DNA of 64,000 nucleotides from Dastarcus helophoroides (GCA_028583605.1 CM053328.1:32099578-32163577); one strand, 5' to 3'. Counted from the first letter of the stretch, positions 11,576 through 22,787 are shown. Notes: generated by a model not told the origin, from the sequence alone. Program-made: numbers and translations.

Positions 11576-11727
11576 ATTACTCTTTCTCCAAATATCGAGG
11601 ATGATTCAATGTAATTTTACTGTAGATATTAACCTGGTTTCCAAACATTTCTGCTCCCTGATATTAAAAGAAGCTAGAACGAATGCTAAGCTTGGATATC
11701 CATATCACGATATATTCCTAGAACAAA
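11576..11727 (+). CDS. DUF4735-like protein, penultimate exon
   Basis: The acceptor TTTTTCAG ends at 11575 and the donor GTATGT starts at 11728. The first A completes the Arg codon of the previous exon and the last A starts an Ile codon finished by the next exon. The frame is open and reads LLFLQISRMIQC, then CSLILKEARTNAKLGYPYHD, then IFLEQ. The GxPYxDxFxEQ motif running into the next exon's IVLCGMEGY is characteristic of DUF4735 as I know it. Confidence 0.75.
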
Positions 11728-11776
11728 GTATGTAATTTTGTACTTTTAAGCCTCGCAGCTAATTACATTTTTACAG
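11728..11776 (+). other. 49-base intron of the DUF4735-like gene
   Basis: GTATGT...TTTTTACAG. It is very short. Removing it joins A and TT into an Ile codon and restores a continuous conserved motif across the junction. Confidence 0.75.
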
Positions 11777-12003
11777 TTGTCCTATGTGGTATGGAAGGTT
11801 ATACAGAGTTTTTAACTGAGAATTGGAGGAACCAGATATTAAATTGGCAGCAATCGTCGGGTTGTTACAAAAGAGTTGGAAATGGGTACTCGAAACGTAC
11901 GAGTTATCTTATCCCTCACTCTGATGGATGTACAGATCACAGTACAGGATTAGCTGCTGCAGCACTAGCACTTCAATTCAGATATACATTCGAATACTAT
12001 TAG
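11777..12003 (+). CDS. DUF4735-like protein, terminal exon with stop
   Basis: Encodes IVLCGMEGYTEFL, ILNWQQSSGCYKR and a C-terminal HSDGCTDHSTGLAAAAL, ending in TAG. The WQ..SGC and DGC..H.TG motifs match the C-terminal end of the DUF4735 family. No N-glycan or membrane signal is decisive in this exon. The first ATG inside the exon (11791) is an internal Met, not a start. Confidence 0.78.
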
Positions 12004-12066
12004 ACTTTTTTTGACGTTGTTATATCTATTCTAGTATAATACCATTAATTTCAATATTATAAAAAA

Positions 12067-12476
12067 CAAGCTCCCCACGACTTTGTCTGCGAAAGTTCCA
12101 ATAACGTCATATTTCAAAATAAAATAATTTCTGATTTGATTCAAAAGTTCGCGCTCCTTATTACAAGTACCTGTTAAAATTGTAGGTGGAAGCGCAATAT
12201 TATGTCAGCCATAAACATGGACGGATAAAAGAGGACACCTCTTTTACATATATGTTCTGTGTTATAACCTCAAATAAAATGGTTAGCACAGGTGAGTTTT
12301 CATCCATGTAAAGGTGAGTTTTATTGGAAGAAAAATATTCTAAAAGGTACCCCTAAAAATACTCTATATTTTAGGTAGGAAGTTTAATTAAAATCCGATT
12401 GAGCAGTTTTCGAGATTAGCCCGGACAAAAGATCAGTCGACAGACAGACAGACTGCTCTCACTTTATTAAAATAGA
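12067..12476 (-). mobile_element. Helitron-type non-autonomous element (family A)
   Basis: On the minus strand it begins A|TCTATTTTAATAAAG and contains the CTGTCTGTCTGTCGACTGAT and GTCCGGGCTAAT...AAACTGCT words. It ends after GACAAAGTCG with a decayed CTTG|T terminus. It matches 24766-25147 and 31253-31661 in order. It starts 64 bases after the DUF4735 stop and carries AATAAA at 12118-12123 in the gene's sense. Confidence 0.65.
12118..12123 (+). promoter_or_regulatory. Candidate poly(A) signal of the DUF4735-like gene, inside a Helitron
   Basis: The first canonical AATAAA after the stop at 12003, 115 bases downstream. Only a weaker TATAAA lies before it. Confidence 0.35.
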
Positions 12477-12671
12477 TGTAGAAGGGTTTTTATTAAAGTT
12501 TCTCTTCTGTACAGAGTGTTCCATTTTCGAGATTTTTTGGGAGTATTAGGACTCATTATTAAAGATCTATCTTTAAAATCCCAACACTCTAGTGTTCTGA
12601 TTTGCACTTTGGTGTCCTACTTTTTGATCAAATGATAGATTCTAGTCCCAAATTTTTTCTTGTAATATTAA
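12477..12671. other. Short unassigned spacer
   Basis: AT-rich, with no recognised feature. Confidence 0.4.
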
Positions 12672-12771
12672 TTTTTTTGGTGGTTTTCTTTAAACATTGA
12701 AATACAGAACTTGTCCCTTGAAACCAAGAAAGATTAAAAAACACAACAAAGGTTGCTCTAATGCTTTCCGA
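12672..12771 (-). mobile_element. Hairpin element, copy 2 (half)
   Basis: Has the left outer end TTTTTTGGTGG and one arm (TTGTCCCTTGAAACCAAGAA through CAACAAAGGTTGCTCTAATG). It is then cut off by a CT-rich microsatellite, so the second arm is missing. Confidence 0.65.
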
Positions 12772-12773
12772 CA

Positions 12774-12805
<32 letters not shown>

Positions 12806-12882
12806 GTTTCAACTTTGTAAATTTGACTGATATTTAAAAATTTGGCCTTTTTTGTAATTTCGAAAAAAGTCGATATTTATTA

Positions 12883-12967
<85 letters not shown>
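12774..12967. repeat. Two (TC)n microsatellites
   Basis: CT dinucleotide runs at 12774-12804 and 12883-12967, with interruptions, separated by about 80 bases of T-rich sequence. The Ser-Leu open frame here is an artefact. Confidence 0.9.
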
Positions 12968-12968
<1 letters not shown>

Positions 12969-14740
12969 ACGGTGTTTTGTCTTTTTTTTTGAAAATTAAA
13001 TATATTTTTTCAAAATTTTCACATTTTCGACTATTTTTGTTTTTTTTTTAATTTGGCTACATTTTAATTTTAGAAATTTTTTCAAAATTTCGTTTTGTTT
13101 TTAAATTTTGACGTTTTATGAAAAGTTTAACATTTTTTCAAAATTTTAATTTTGTTGACCTAAAATTTCAATCTTTTTTGAAAAATCTTCAACTTTGCTT
13201 CAAAATTTTAACTACCAAAAATTTAAATTTTTTCAAACTTTTAACTTCTAGGTATTTCGACTTTTGAAAACCTCGACCTATCTGATAATTTTTGACTTCT
13301 TTTCAATATTTCGGCTTCAAAAAATTTGGATTTTATTGATAATTTGAGTGAACATTTTTTAATTATTCAAAACTTTAAAAACTTGATAATTCTCAGATCT
13401 TTTAAATCTGTCTGCTCTTTCAAAGGTTTGCTATTTTTTTTTAATTTGGACTATAAAATTTCGACCTATTTGTTTGAAAATTTCTTCATTTTAAAATTTT
13501 GACTTCTTTTAAAAATTTCAAAGTTTTTGAAAATGTTTGCCTTATCCTTAAATTTTTGATATGTTTCGTATATTTCTCAAAATTTAGAAAGGTCAAATTT
13601 TAACCTTTTCTTAAATCTGCACTTCGCTAAAATTTTCGACTTTTTTTTAATTCCCACTGCTGAAAGTTTCGTTTTTTTTCAAATGTTCGAATTTTTCAGA
13701 ATTTTAGCCATTTTTCAAATTTAAAAATTTTTGGAACATTTAAAAACTTCGATTATTTTTTTAATTTCAACTGTTTTCAAAATTTCGACATTCTTTGCAA
13801 ACTGTCGATCCTCTATTTAAAAATTTTGATTTTTCTTTTAAGTCAGACATTTCTTAAAAACTCATTTTGAAATTTTCGACCAATTCGTAAAATTTCGAAT
13901 TTTTCTAAAGATTTCGACTCTATTTGAAAACTTGACCTCTTTTTTAAAGATCTGAACTGTTTTCAAAATATTATTTGTAATTTTTTTGAACATTTCCAAC
14001 TAAATCTTTAACTTTGAAAAAAATAAATTTTTATTTTAAATTTGAACTACTCAAAATTTCGACTTTTTCCAAAATTTTACCTTTTCAAAATTTCAACCTT
14101 TCTGATGATTACGAATTTTTTGATTATTTTGAGTTTTCTTCAGTATTCAAAAATGCTGCTTCTTTGAAAATTTAATTAAAAATTCTGTAATTTATTTTAA
14201 ATGTCCATATTTTTCCAGAATTTTGCCTTTTTTCATTCGCAAAATTACTGAAAACGTCGACTATTTTAAAAATTTAATCTTTTTTCTAAAATATTAACTT
14301 TTTTCAAAATCGTTATTTTTTTGGAAATTTGATTTTCTATGAAAATTTCGAAAATTTTAAAATTCCACTTTTTTCCAAATTTTGGCTTTTTTGATAACTT
14401 TGGCTTTATTTTTTATAACTGGTGATTTTTTTTTCTTTTTAAATTTAATTTTTTTTGTATTATTATTATATTTATTATTTATTAATTATTATATTAAAAT
14501 AAATATTACTCCTAGTAACAAAAATTTCGATTTTTAAAACTGTGCGAAGCTTCAAAAGAAATTTCGAAAAAAAAATTGAAGTTTGTCTACAAATAAGTTA
14601 TCAAAATTTGAATTTTAATCTCAAAATATTGACTTCAAGCATTAAATTGTTGATGAATTTTTTTGCAACATTTTGATTGTTTTTATTTTCTAAATTTTGA
14701 AACTTTTCTTGAAATGTTGAGTCTTTTTCTCGAAAATTTC
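12968..14740 (-). repeat. T-rich low-complexity tract
   Basis: The same word set as 5.7-11 kb but complemented (CAAAATTTCGACTTTTTT), so polarity is reversed relative to the intron tract. No gene is supported. Confidence 0.7.
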
Positions 14741-15142
14741 AATAATTGCCAGTTTAAAAGTCGAAATTTTAAGAATATTTTTGACAATTATTTTTTTTTA
14801 AATTGTTCTGTTTTCTTTGATTCCTAAATTGTTCTTTATTCCAAAAATTTTGTTTACAAGTAAGAAATTTCAATTTTTCCCACAAATATTGTCTGTTTTT
14901 TTTTCAAAATTTGCTCTTATTCTTTAAATTTGAAGTTTACAATTTTAAGAATAAATTTAACATTTTTAGAAAAATTGGAAATTTTGATTCAGAATTTTCT
15001 TTGGTCCTACACTAGTAGTAATTTTTTAGAGAAAATCAAATTGCAAAAAATTTACAAGGTTCATTTTTTCTTGAAGTTTCAATATTTTTCTCAAAGTTTT
15101 CTTATTTTTATGCAAATTTGGAGTCTATTTTCTCTAAATTTA

Positions 15143-15558
15143 TCTACATAAATAAAACAAAGTCGTGTTAGTTACACCATTTATAACTCCAGAGCGGCTG
15201 AACGGATTTTTATGTTCTTTGCTTTGTTGAATTTGCCTCGGCCTCGAATAGTAGAATAAAGACTAAAATATTGAAAAAATTCATGTTTTATAAGGAATCC
15301 GTGTACAGCGCCATCTCTAATTCATAACAGGAACATGACAGAAATGTACCGCAACCTACACTAACTGTAAATGCGTTGTTATCAGTTTCCAGTAGATGGC
15401 ACTGTATCTGTTTTGATTATGGCCCATTTTTAGCGGTTTTTCGCGTAGGATTTACCTGGAAACGGGCGACCGTATTAATGTAAAATTTCATTCAGCCAAT
15501 GAGTTATCCCAATATTTATTAATTCTGAGGTGGTACGAAGTTCGCCAGGGTCAGCTGG
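15143..15558 (+). mobile_element. Helitron-type non-autonomous element (family B)
   Basis: Starts A|TCTACATAAATAAAAC and ends GTTCGCCAGGGTCAGCTGG|T, the TC...CTRR pattern with A-T target flanks and no duplication. A small CGAAGTTCG inverted repeat lies just before the end. The homologous position near 23285 in the other copy of the host repeat lacks it. Confidence 0.75.
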
Positions 15559-15875
15559 TAGGTACTTAATAATTTTCAGTTTCTTATCAAAATTACAAAA
15601 TAAAAGGAGCTTTAAAATATTAATATTTCGTGAAAAACTTTAACATTTCTAAAACAAATTAGAGAAATCAAAACTTTTACAAGAAAAAATATTTCAAAAA
15701 CAAAATTTCTAGCAAAAGTCGGAATTTAAAAAAAATTTCTTTGCATAAAATGTTTAGAGAAAAATACAAATTTCATGGGAAAAAAAATTAAGATTTCTTA
15801 GAGAAAATTGAAACTTCGGAAAGAATTTGAAATATCTTTATAAAAAGTTTGAAATTGAAATTTTACGAAAATAAT

Positions 15876-15980
15876 CCAAGAGTCATTGACAACGAAGGCT
15901 TCCAGTAGCCAGAAACACTTTTAGTAGTTCTTTGACACGGTCCAATCCCGGAAGAAGTATATCCTGTACCAAGAGTCATT
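15876..15980. mobile_element. Short foldback-family insertion with 12-bp flanking direct repeats
   Basis: CCAAGAGTCATT occurs at 15876-15887 and again at 15969-15980. Between them is GACAACGAAGGCTTCCAG followed by TTTTAGTAGTTCTTTGACAC and GGAAGAAGTATATCC, the outer sequences of the foldback element at 51720-52255. Its interior is deleted. Confidence 0.7.
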
Positions 15981-16705
15981 TGTTATTTCATTTTAGAAAA
16001 ATATCGAAATGCGAAAGGAGATGAAAATTAAATTTTTCCTTAAAATTTCTTGTTTTTTCCAAAATGTTGACTTTTTTATAGAAATTTTAGGGTTTTTTGC
16101 TAAACATTTTTATCAAAATTAGAAAATATGAACTATGAAATATCAAAGTCTAGCGAAAAAACTTGACAGTTTTAAAGCAAATTAGAGGAGCATACAAAAA
16201 TCTGGAGAGATTGAAATTTCCAAAAGAAATTTTAAGGACAAAATTTTCAGAAAAAATAGGATTTTATAACATATTTCTTTTTATAAAATATCTAGGAAAA
16301 ATGGGAACTTCATAGCAAAAAAAAATTAAAATTTTCTTAAATAAATCGAAATATCTAAAAGCAACTCAAAATTTTTATACAAAAAAAATTGAGATTTAAG
16401 GTAAAAACTCGAGTATTCGCTATTAATTTTTTTTTACAGAAATATTAAAATGCAAGAAGAGTTCGATTTAGATGTTATTTGAAATTTTAATTATTTTCTC
16501 AAAATTTTTACAAAAATTAGAAAAAAATATTAAAATAGATTTTAAAATCCCGTAACTTCGTAAAAGAAACTTGACATTTCTATAAAAAAAATCAGAGAAA
16601 ATTTAAAATCTCTACAAAAAATGGTTTAATAAATAGTCTTCGAAAAATTTTGAGGAAAAACTCGTAAGCAAAATTGGGGATGCTGCAGTTCCACAGTGCC
16701 TATAC

Positions 16706-17032
16706 GGTTAAAAAGAAAGTCGATAAAGAATCGAGAAAAAATTTGAAAAAGTCCAAATCTCTCAAAGATCGAATTTAAAAAAAGAACTAATTTTAAAAAT
16801 CAAATCGAAATTTCGAAAGACTATTTTCGAGGAAAGGAATAAGTTGCAGAAACGTAAAAGGTCGAATTTTGAAATAAAAGCATAATTTTTTTGAAAAAGG
16901 TAAATTTCCCAAAAAATTTCGAACGAAACGTAAAATTGCATCATAAAAGTTCAACTTTAAACAGCATGTATCTTCAACTAGTAGAATTTTCTCTTTCTAG
17001 CATTTTCAGTTTAGACTATTTCTCGTTTTCAG
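16706..17032 (+). repeat. A-rich spacer between repeat copy and putative exon
   Basis: GTCGAAATTT-type low-complexity sequence. From about 16960 it becomes less repetitive and ends in two or three stacked pyrimidine-AG acceptor-like sites. Confidence 0.4.
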
Positions 17033-17136
17033 TAGTCACTGGAATGACTCGAATTAATGTCACGAAAGCTATTCCACTGTATTTAGGCTTTCGTTCCAAA
17101 AATCCAACTTGCACACTGAAAATATCGACGAAATGA
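17033..17136 (+). CDS. Possible terminal exon, unrecognised
   Basis: Follows CTATTTCTCGTTTTCAG (AG at 17031-17032) and stays open through GMTRINVTKAIPLYLGFR to TGA at 17134. Base composition is more balanced than its surroundings. No family is recognised and no clear AATAAA follows, so it could be chance. Confidence 0.22.
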
Positions 17137-17479
17137 AAAACATTGTATGAAAACGGTTCCATAAAAGGATTAAGTGGACATTATTTTATTTAAAAATGTA
17201 TATGCAATTTAGTGTAAATATTGTTTTCATAATTTCATAATTTCAAAAAAAGCAAGATTTTGAAAAAAATAGAATTTTTCAAATAAGAGTCAGATTTACA
17301 TAGTCAGGTTTTTTCGAGAAGGCGAATTTTTCAATCAGTTGACAGTCGAATTTACAAAAATTCGAAAATTTAAGAAGTCAACATTTTGAAAAAAGTCTAA
17401 GGTTTCAAAAAAAAAGATACAAATTTTGATAGGAAAATGGCGAAATTTCCAAAAAAAGTGGAGATTCTAAAAAAATTCG

Positions 17480-17640
17480 AAGTGTGTAAGAGAAACTTGA
17501 CATTTCTATAAAAAGAAATCAGAGAAAATTTAAAATCTCTACAAGCAATGGTTTAAGGAAAAGTCTTCGGAAAATTTTGAGAAAAAACTCGTAAGCGAAA
17601 TCGGGGTTGCTGCAGTTCCACAGTTTCTATACGCGAGCCG
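17480..17640 (+). repeat. 3'-end fragment of the long dispersed repeat (copy 3)
   Basis: Carries the same final ~150 bases as 16550-16705 and 24170-24325 (AACTTGACATTTCTATAAAA...AAACTCGTAAGCGAAATCGG...CAGTTCCACAGT). Confidence 0.65.
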
Positions 17641-18290
17641 CCACTGATCAAAAAGGTAAAAATTGATCTTGTAACAGTTTTTACGTTAAGTTGAATGGTA
17701 AGTCGGTTTTTTTCTAGGAAGTCAAATTTTTCTGATATTAACCAAAGTTATATTTTTTAAAATGGAAAAGTGTCGAAAATGGAACACTTGTACAAAGCGT
17801 GCATATTTTTAATAAAATCAATAAAACTTCCTCGGATCAGAATCAATATAAAATATGGGATATGTTAATTAAACCTCATAAAAAGGCACAAATTTCCATT
17901 TTAAGACGTATTTGCTAATTAATGAGATAAACATTTAAATACGGTTACAAAAAGATCTACTTGCATTCCTCCAACTAGAAAGCATTTCATTCCAATGTGA
18001 TGCCTTAAATTACTATTAGATGTTTTAAGTAGTTTCATCTTACCATTATTATTATTATTATTATTATTTTTAATCTGGTGATTAAAAAACCCAGCTCTGG
18101 TTTATTATACATTAACTACCTACCATATTACCTAATAATGGACCGATGACAATCAATTATATGGTGAATACCAATCATGTCAAGTGAAAACTATAATCTC
18201 CTACTCGTCGACGTTTTGCTTATATGGTGCGCTGAGATGGTATTTTGAAATACATCATGCAAATGGGTCCCCTATTTGGTCGCACACGAA
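17641..18290. other. Largely unique AT-rich stretch with an (ATT)n run
   Basis: No gene is supported. A trinucleotide ATT microsatellite lies at about 18044-18068. Confidence 0.5.
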
Positions 18291-18635
18291 AGGAATGCAT
18301 TTCGTTTTCATCCTGGGAAAAGTTCAAGCACTGGCCTGTCACCTGAAGCCCACAATATTCGAAGTATCTGCAATTGGAAAGTTCTCTACGTTACGAAAAA
18401 TTCAATAACCAATTGGCACTGCATGTGGTTATGTTATCCATCGATTACAGGTCTTTTTAAAGAAAATAAATATAAGTTTGCATTTGCTTCTTGTTTATTT
18501 TCTTGTCCCCCAGAATCTCGGCGATACCGAATTCCCAAGACTCACTTCTCAACATAAAGTTCCTGGGTACAAATGTAGCAAGTATTAGGTTCGGTATCAC
18601 TGGTTATTGGTACCTGTTAAACAAAATGTAAACAG
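18290..18635 (+). other. Exon-like island, possibly two exons of an unknown gene or pseudogene
   Basis: Composition is clearly less AT-biased. A candidate 63-base intron runs from CAG|GTCTTT (18450) to TTCTTGTCCCCCAG (18512). Splicing joins a frame reading SSLRYEKFNNQLALHVVML to SLLNIKFLGTNVASIRFG and ends at TAA. Upstream in the same frame is FSSWEKFKHWPVT followed by a stop codon, which faintly recalls the start of a BIR domain, but the rest does not fit. I cannot assign a family. The in-frame stop suggests decay or a misplaced exon edge. Confidence 0.25.
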
Positions 18636-18804
18636 AATAAGACAATGTTATATAATAATAATCTTTATAGTTTATAAAAATGATACATATAATATCAACA
18701 CACAGCCCAAACCGCTAACTGTGATAACTCGAAATTTTGCTCCGAGTTTCTTTTTGTAATGTAGGCGCACACTACCCGTACAGCACCTAAATCAGTAAAG
18801 ATAA

Positions 18805-18836
18805 CTTAAAGATATCATTTTAGCGATATCTTTAAG
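18805..18836. repeat. Perfect 12-bp inverted repeat
   Basis: CTTAAAGATATC and GATATCTTTAAG around an 8-base loop. It sits in a stretch (18.78-19.0 kb) rich in further ATATC, GTTAAC and GATGTC words, perhaps a decayed MITE. Confidence 0.5.
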
Positions 18837-19355
18837 AGACACGGAACTGTTAACATTCAGATAACTATTTTTAGTCGTCAGATTACTGACATCTAACAGA
18901 TATCTATAAGATGATTTTAATAGATGTCTTTAGGATGAGAAATCTTTATGTTAACATAATGTTAACTTTCTGACAATATTTCCCGATGTCAGACTCTAAA
19001 AAATGATGACTCATAAGAGCTCTTTAGGAGAGCTTATTGCTGAGCGGGAAAGAAAGGATTTTTGGAAATTCGACCTCTAAGGGAGCCTAAAGGGGCGTTA
19101 TAAGTACGCCCTGACGTCTGTCAATTGTGACAAATTTCGATGTCCAAATTCGAGTGGGCATATAGAAAATTAAGATTTTTGACAGTACATTGACATACAT
19201 AGGTATGCACAAAATTGTTAAAACATCGATGCTATATGTAACTGATATATCGAAAAAGATGTACCGATACGTTTCTATACATCGATAATTTTATTCGATA
19301 TTCAATGTATTGTATAAATCCAATGCCATACGGCAGGTCTTCTGAACCAGCGACC
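18837..19355. other. Unassigned spacer
   Basis: Mixed composition with no open frame of note and no recognised element. Confidence 0.4.
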
Positions 19356-19359
19356 CTCA

Positions 19360-20955
19360 TAATTTTGCTTTTTTCAAAATTCTTACTTTTTTAAATAAAT
19401 TTCGACTTATTTCAAAATTTCGATTTTAAAAATGCGATATCTAATAAAAAACTTGTTTCTTTTTAATCTTCTGCTTTTTTAAACTTCGAAAATTGCAACT
19501 TTTTAAAAAAAATTCAGTTTTTAAGTTTCCATTTTTTTTGAAAATATCGATTTGTGAAAAGGTGAAGTTTTTGTTTGGATTAAACTTAAAAAAACGATTT
19601 TATTTCAAAATTAGGACTTCTTTCCCGGAATTTGCCCCTTTATTAGATTTTTGACTTTTTCTTAATTTTCGATATTTTTCAAAATTTTCAATTTTTTAAA
19701 ATGTCGATTGCGATTTTTCAAAAGTTCGAACTTTTACAAAATTTCGATCTTTTGTAAAAATTTTGAAATTTCATACATTTGAATTTTTTCGAAAATTTCG
19801 ATTTTTTTGAAAATCTCAACTTTATTGATAATTTCAACATTTTTTTCAAATTTTCGATTGTTTTTTCAATTCCGGACTTTTTTCAAAATTTCGAATTTCT
19901 TAAAAAATCCTAATTTTTTTCTAAATTCCATTTTTAATTAAACTTTAAATGTCGACTTTTTTTGGAAAATTTCGATTTTTTAAATTTTTGTTCGATTTTT
20001 TTTTTGAAACCTGCTACTTTTATGTTAAAAACTTTCATTTTTAAAAAAATTGTATCTGATTTTATTTAAATTTCGAAATTTTTTCTTTACTTTTGTTTTT
20101 AAACTTCCAAACTTTTTTCCAAAAATTTAAACTTTTTGAAAATGCCTTTTAAAAATTTCGACTTTTTTGAAATTTATCTATTTTTCCAAATTTTGACTTT
20201 TTCGAAGATTTGATATTTCTTTCGCAATATTTTCTAATACATTTTTTTAATTTTGAATTTTTTTGAAAATCTCTCCATTTATTCAATTTTTCATTTTCTT
20301 TTTAATTTTAACTTATTTCGAAAATCGCTTTTTTGAGTTCTCTGATCCATTTTTCAATATTTTGATTTTTTAAATTTATCCGAATTTTTTTCAGAATTTC
20401 GACTGATTTTATATCTAAATTTTAACTTTTCATAAAAATGTCGAAATTCCTCAATTTTTCTTTTACAATTGATACTTTTTTCAAATTTTTACTTTTTTCA
20501 AAAATTTCCGCTTTTATAAAAATTGCGACATTTTTTGAAATTCGTCTATTTTTCAAATTCTTACAAATTTCTCTATATATTTATTTTTCAAAATTTTGGA
20601 TTTTTCAAACTGTGTAGGTTATTTTAAAGACTTAATATTTAAACTTTTTTTAAAATTAAATACGAATTTTGTGCAAAACTTCAATATTTTTAAAAATTAT
20701 GACTTTTTGAAAATTATGACTATTTGAAAATTTTTACTTTTTATGAAAATCTCCATTTTTCAAAATTTGCGAATTTATTCAACATTTTAACATTTTTTGA
20801 ACATTTTGACTAAAATTTTGACTTTCAAAAATTTAGAATTTTTTAAGCATCTCGCATTATTTTTTAAATTTTCGAATTAAAAGATTCGACCATTTGCCAA
20901 AATTTCGATATTTTTTAGATTTTGGACTTTTTTTGATTGTCTGTTTAGAATTGAA
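19360..20955 (-). repeat. T-rich low-complexity tract
   Basis: TTTTTGAAAATTTCGACTTTT-style sequence on +. It abuts the opposite-polarity tract at about 20956, making a large degenerate head-to-head arrangement. Confidence 0.7.
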
Positions 20956-22785
20956 TTTTCGACTTTTATTCAAAAAACTAAAAGAGTAAATAATATCTAT
21001 TTAAAAAAATTCAAAATTTTCAAACATTCGAATTCTTAAGAACTAGTTGAAATGTTGAATTTTTCAAAAAAATCTTAAATTTCAAAAACAGTCGAAATTC
21101 TAAGGAAAGTGAAAATTCTCCAGTCAAAATTGTCAAAATAAATCAAAATTTTGAAAAATGTCGAAGCTTTCGTAGAAAGCTAAAACTTCTAAAAAAACCA
21201 ACATTTTAAAAACTGACTAAATTTTCGAAAAAAAAGTTTAGATTTTAAAAAATAGTCTCAATTATAAAAAAATATTCGAAATTATGAAGAAATGTCGAGA
21301 TTTAAAAAAAAGAAGAATTTTCGGTAAAATCTCCTAAAAACCCAAATTTTCGAAAAGCCCAAATTTGGAATAAAGTCAAAATTACCAAAAATTTCGAAAT
21401 ATTTGTTAGTTAAGACTCTGAAAAAAAAATTTAAAAATCGCAAATATTAAAAAGAAATTCAATTAAAAAATTTCGAAGTTTCCAAAAAAAAAGTTAACGT
21501 TTTCAAAAAAAAATCAAAATATTAAAATACACAACACTTTCAAAAAAGTTCAAATTTTCGAAATAAATCAAAAAATTTTAAAATGCAACGAAATGTGTGC
21601 AAAATAATCCGAAATTTTAACAAGAGTTGATTTAAAAAAATCGATATTTTTGGATAAAGGCAAAATTTTAAAGAAAGTGAAAATTTTAAGGGTCAAAATT
21701 TTGAAAAACGGCGAAATTTGGAAATATTTTTAAATTTTATAGAAAGTTAGGATTTAAAAAAATCAAACTTTTTAAAAATAATGTCAACATTTTGAAAAGA
21801 TACCGTTAAAAGTCGACTCTTTCAAAAAGTTCAAGGATTTTGATGAAATGAAGAAAATTTCAAAAAAGGTTTGGAATAGTTGAAATTTCGAAAAATAATT
21901 TGAATTTCAAAAATAATCAAAATTTTAAAAAAAGCATTTTAAGTTAAATTTTCAAAAAAAGCCGAAATTTTCGAGGAGCCTAAATATTGAAGAAAACTGA
22001 AAATTATTAAGAAATTCTAAGCTTTCATAACATGTAGAAAAGCAAAAATGTTGAAAAACCGAAAATTTTAGTTAGTCAAATTAAAAAAAAAATAAATGTC
22101 ATTTTTTTAAAAAGTTAAAATTTTTGATTGAATATTTTGAAAAAGATTGGAATTAAAAAAACATCGAACATTTTAAAAAGCAGTGAAAGTGTCAAATAGA
22201 TTCAAAATTTACCAAAATAGTTTAAAATATCAGAAAAAGTCAACATTTTCAAAAAATGTCGCGATATAAACAACTCGAAATTTTCGAATAAAGGCGAAAT
22301 TTTTAAAAAATTAAAAAATTCCAATGTTTCCAAAAAAGTAGAAATTTTTGGAAAAGTTGGAATTTAAAAAGGGGTTAAATTTTTAAGAAAGTAGAAATTT
22401 TTAAAGTTTAAATTTGAAAAAACGTCGGAATTTTCAAAAAGTCAAGGTTTTCCAAAAGGTGTTAAACTTTGGGAAAATAAAATCCACGTTTTTAAAAGCA
22501 AAATAAAACAATTTTTGCTAAACGACAGAAATTTGAAAAACTCCAAATTTTGAAAGTCGAAAATCTTAAAAACCCCACATTTTGATAAGAAGTTGAAATT
22601 TTCTAAAAAAATTTTCAAATAAAATCGAAATTTTGAAAAAATAGAAATTTTTAAGACACTGGATATTTTAAAAAATCTCTGGTGTCAAACTTTGTAAAAA
22701 ATCTGGAATTTTCGAAAGAGAAGGATTTAAAAGAAATAAAATCATCAAAAAAGTTAAAATTTTCAAAAAGTCGATAGTTTGGTGG
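20956..22785 (+). repeat. A-rich low-complexity tract
   Basis: The complement-style words of the preceding tract (GTCGAAATTTTCAAAAA). No gene is supported. Confidence 0.7.
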
Positions 22786-22787
22786 AA

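Larger units (their letters stand above)
14745..16705 (+). repeat. Long dispersed repeat, copy 1 (interrupted)
   Basis: Matches 22960-24330 in order: AGTCGAAATTTTAAGAAT...TTTGACAATTA, ATTCAGAATTTTCTTTGGTCCTAC, ACTTAATAATTTT-AGTTTC, CTTGACATTTCTATAAAA, and the end AAACTCGTAAGCAAAATTGG...TCCACAGTGCC. It is interrupted by a Helitron (15143-15558) and a foldback fragment (15888-15968). It has no coding capacity that I can recognise. Confidence 0.65.

Noticed and set aside
12842..13051. Ser-Leu repeat frame
   Set aside because: It is the translation of a (TC)n microsatellite.
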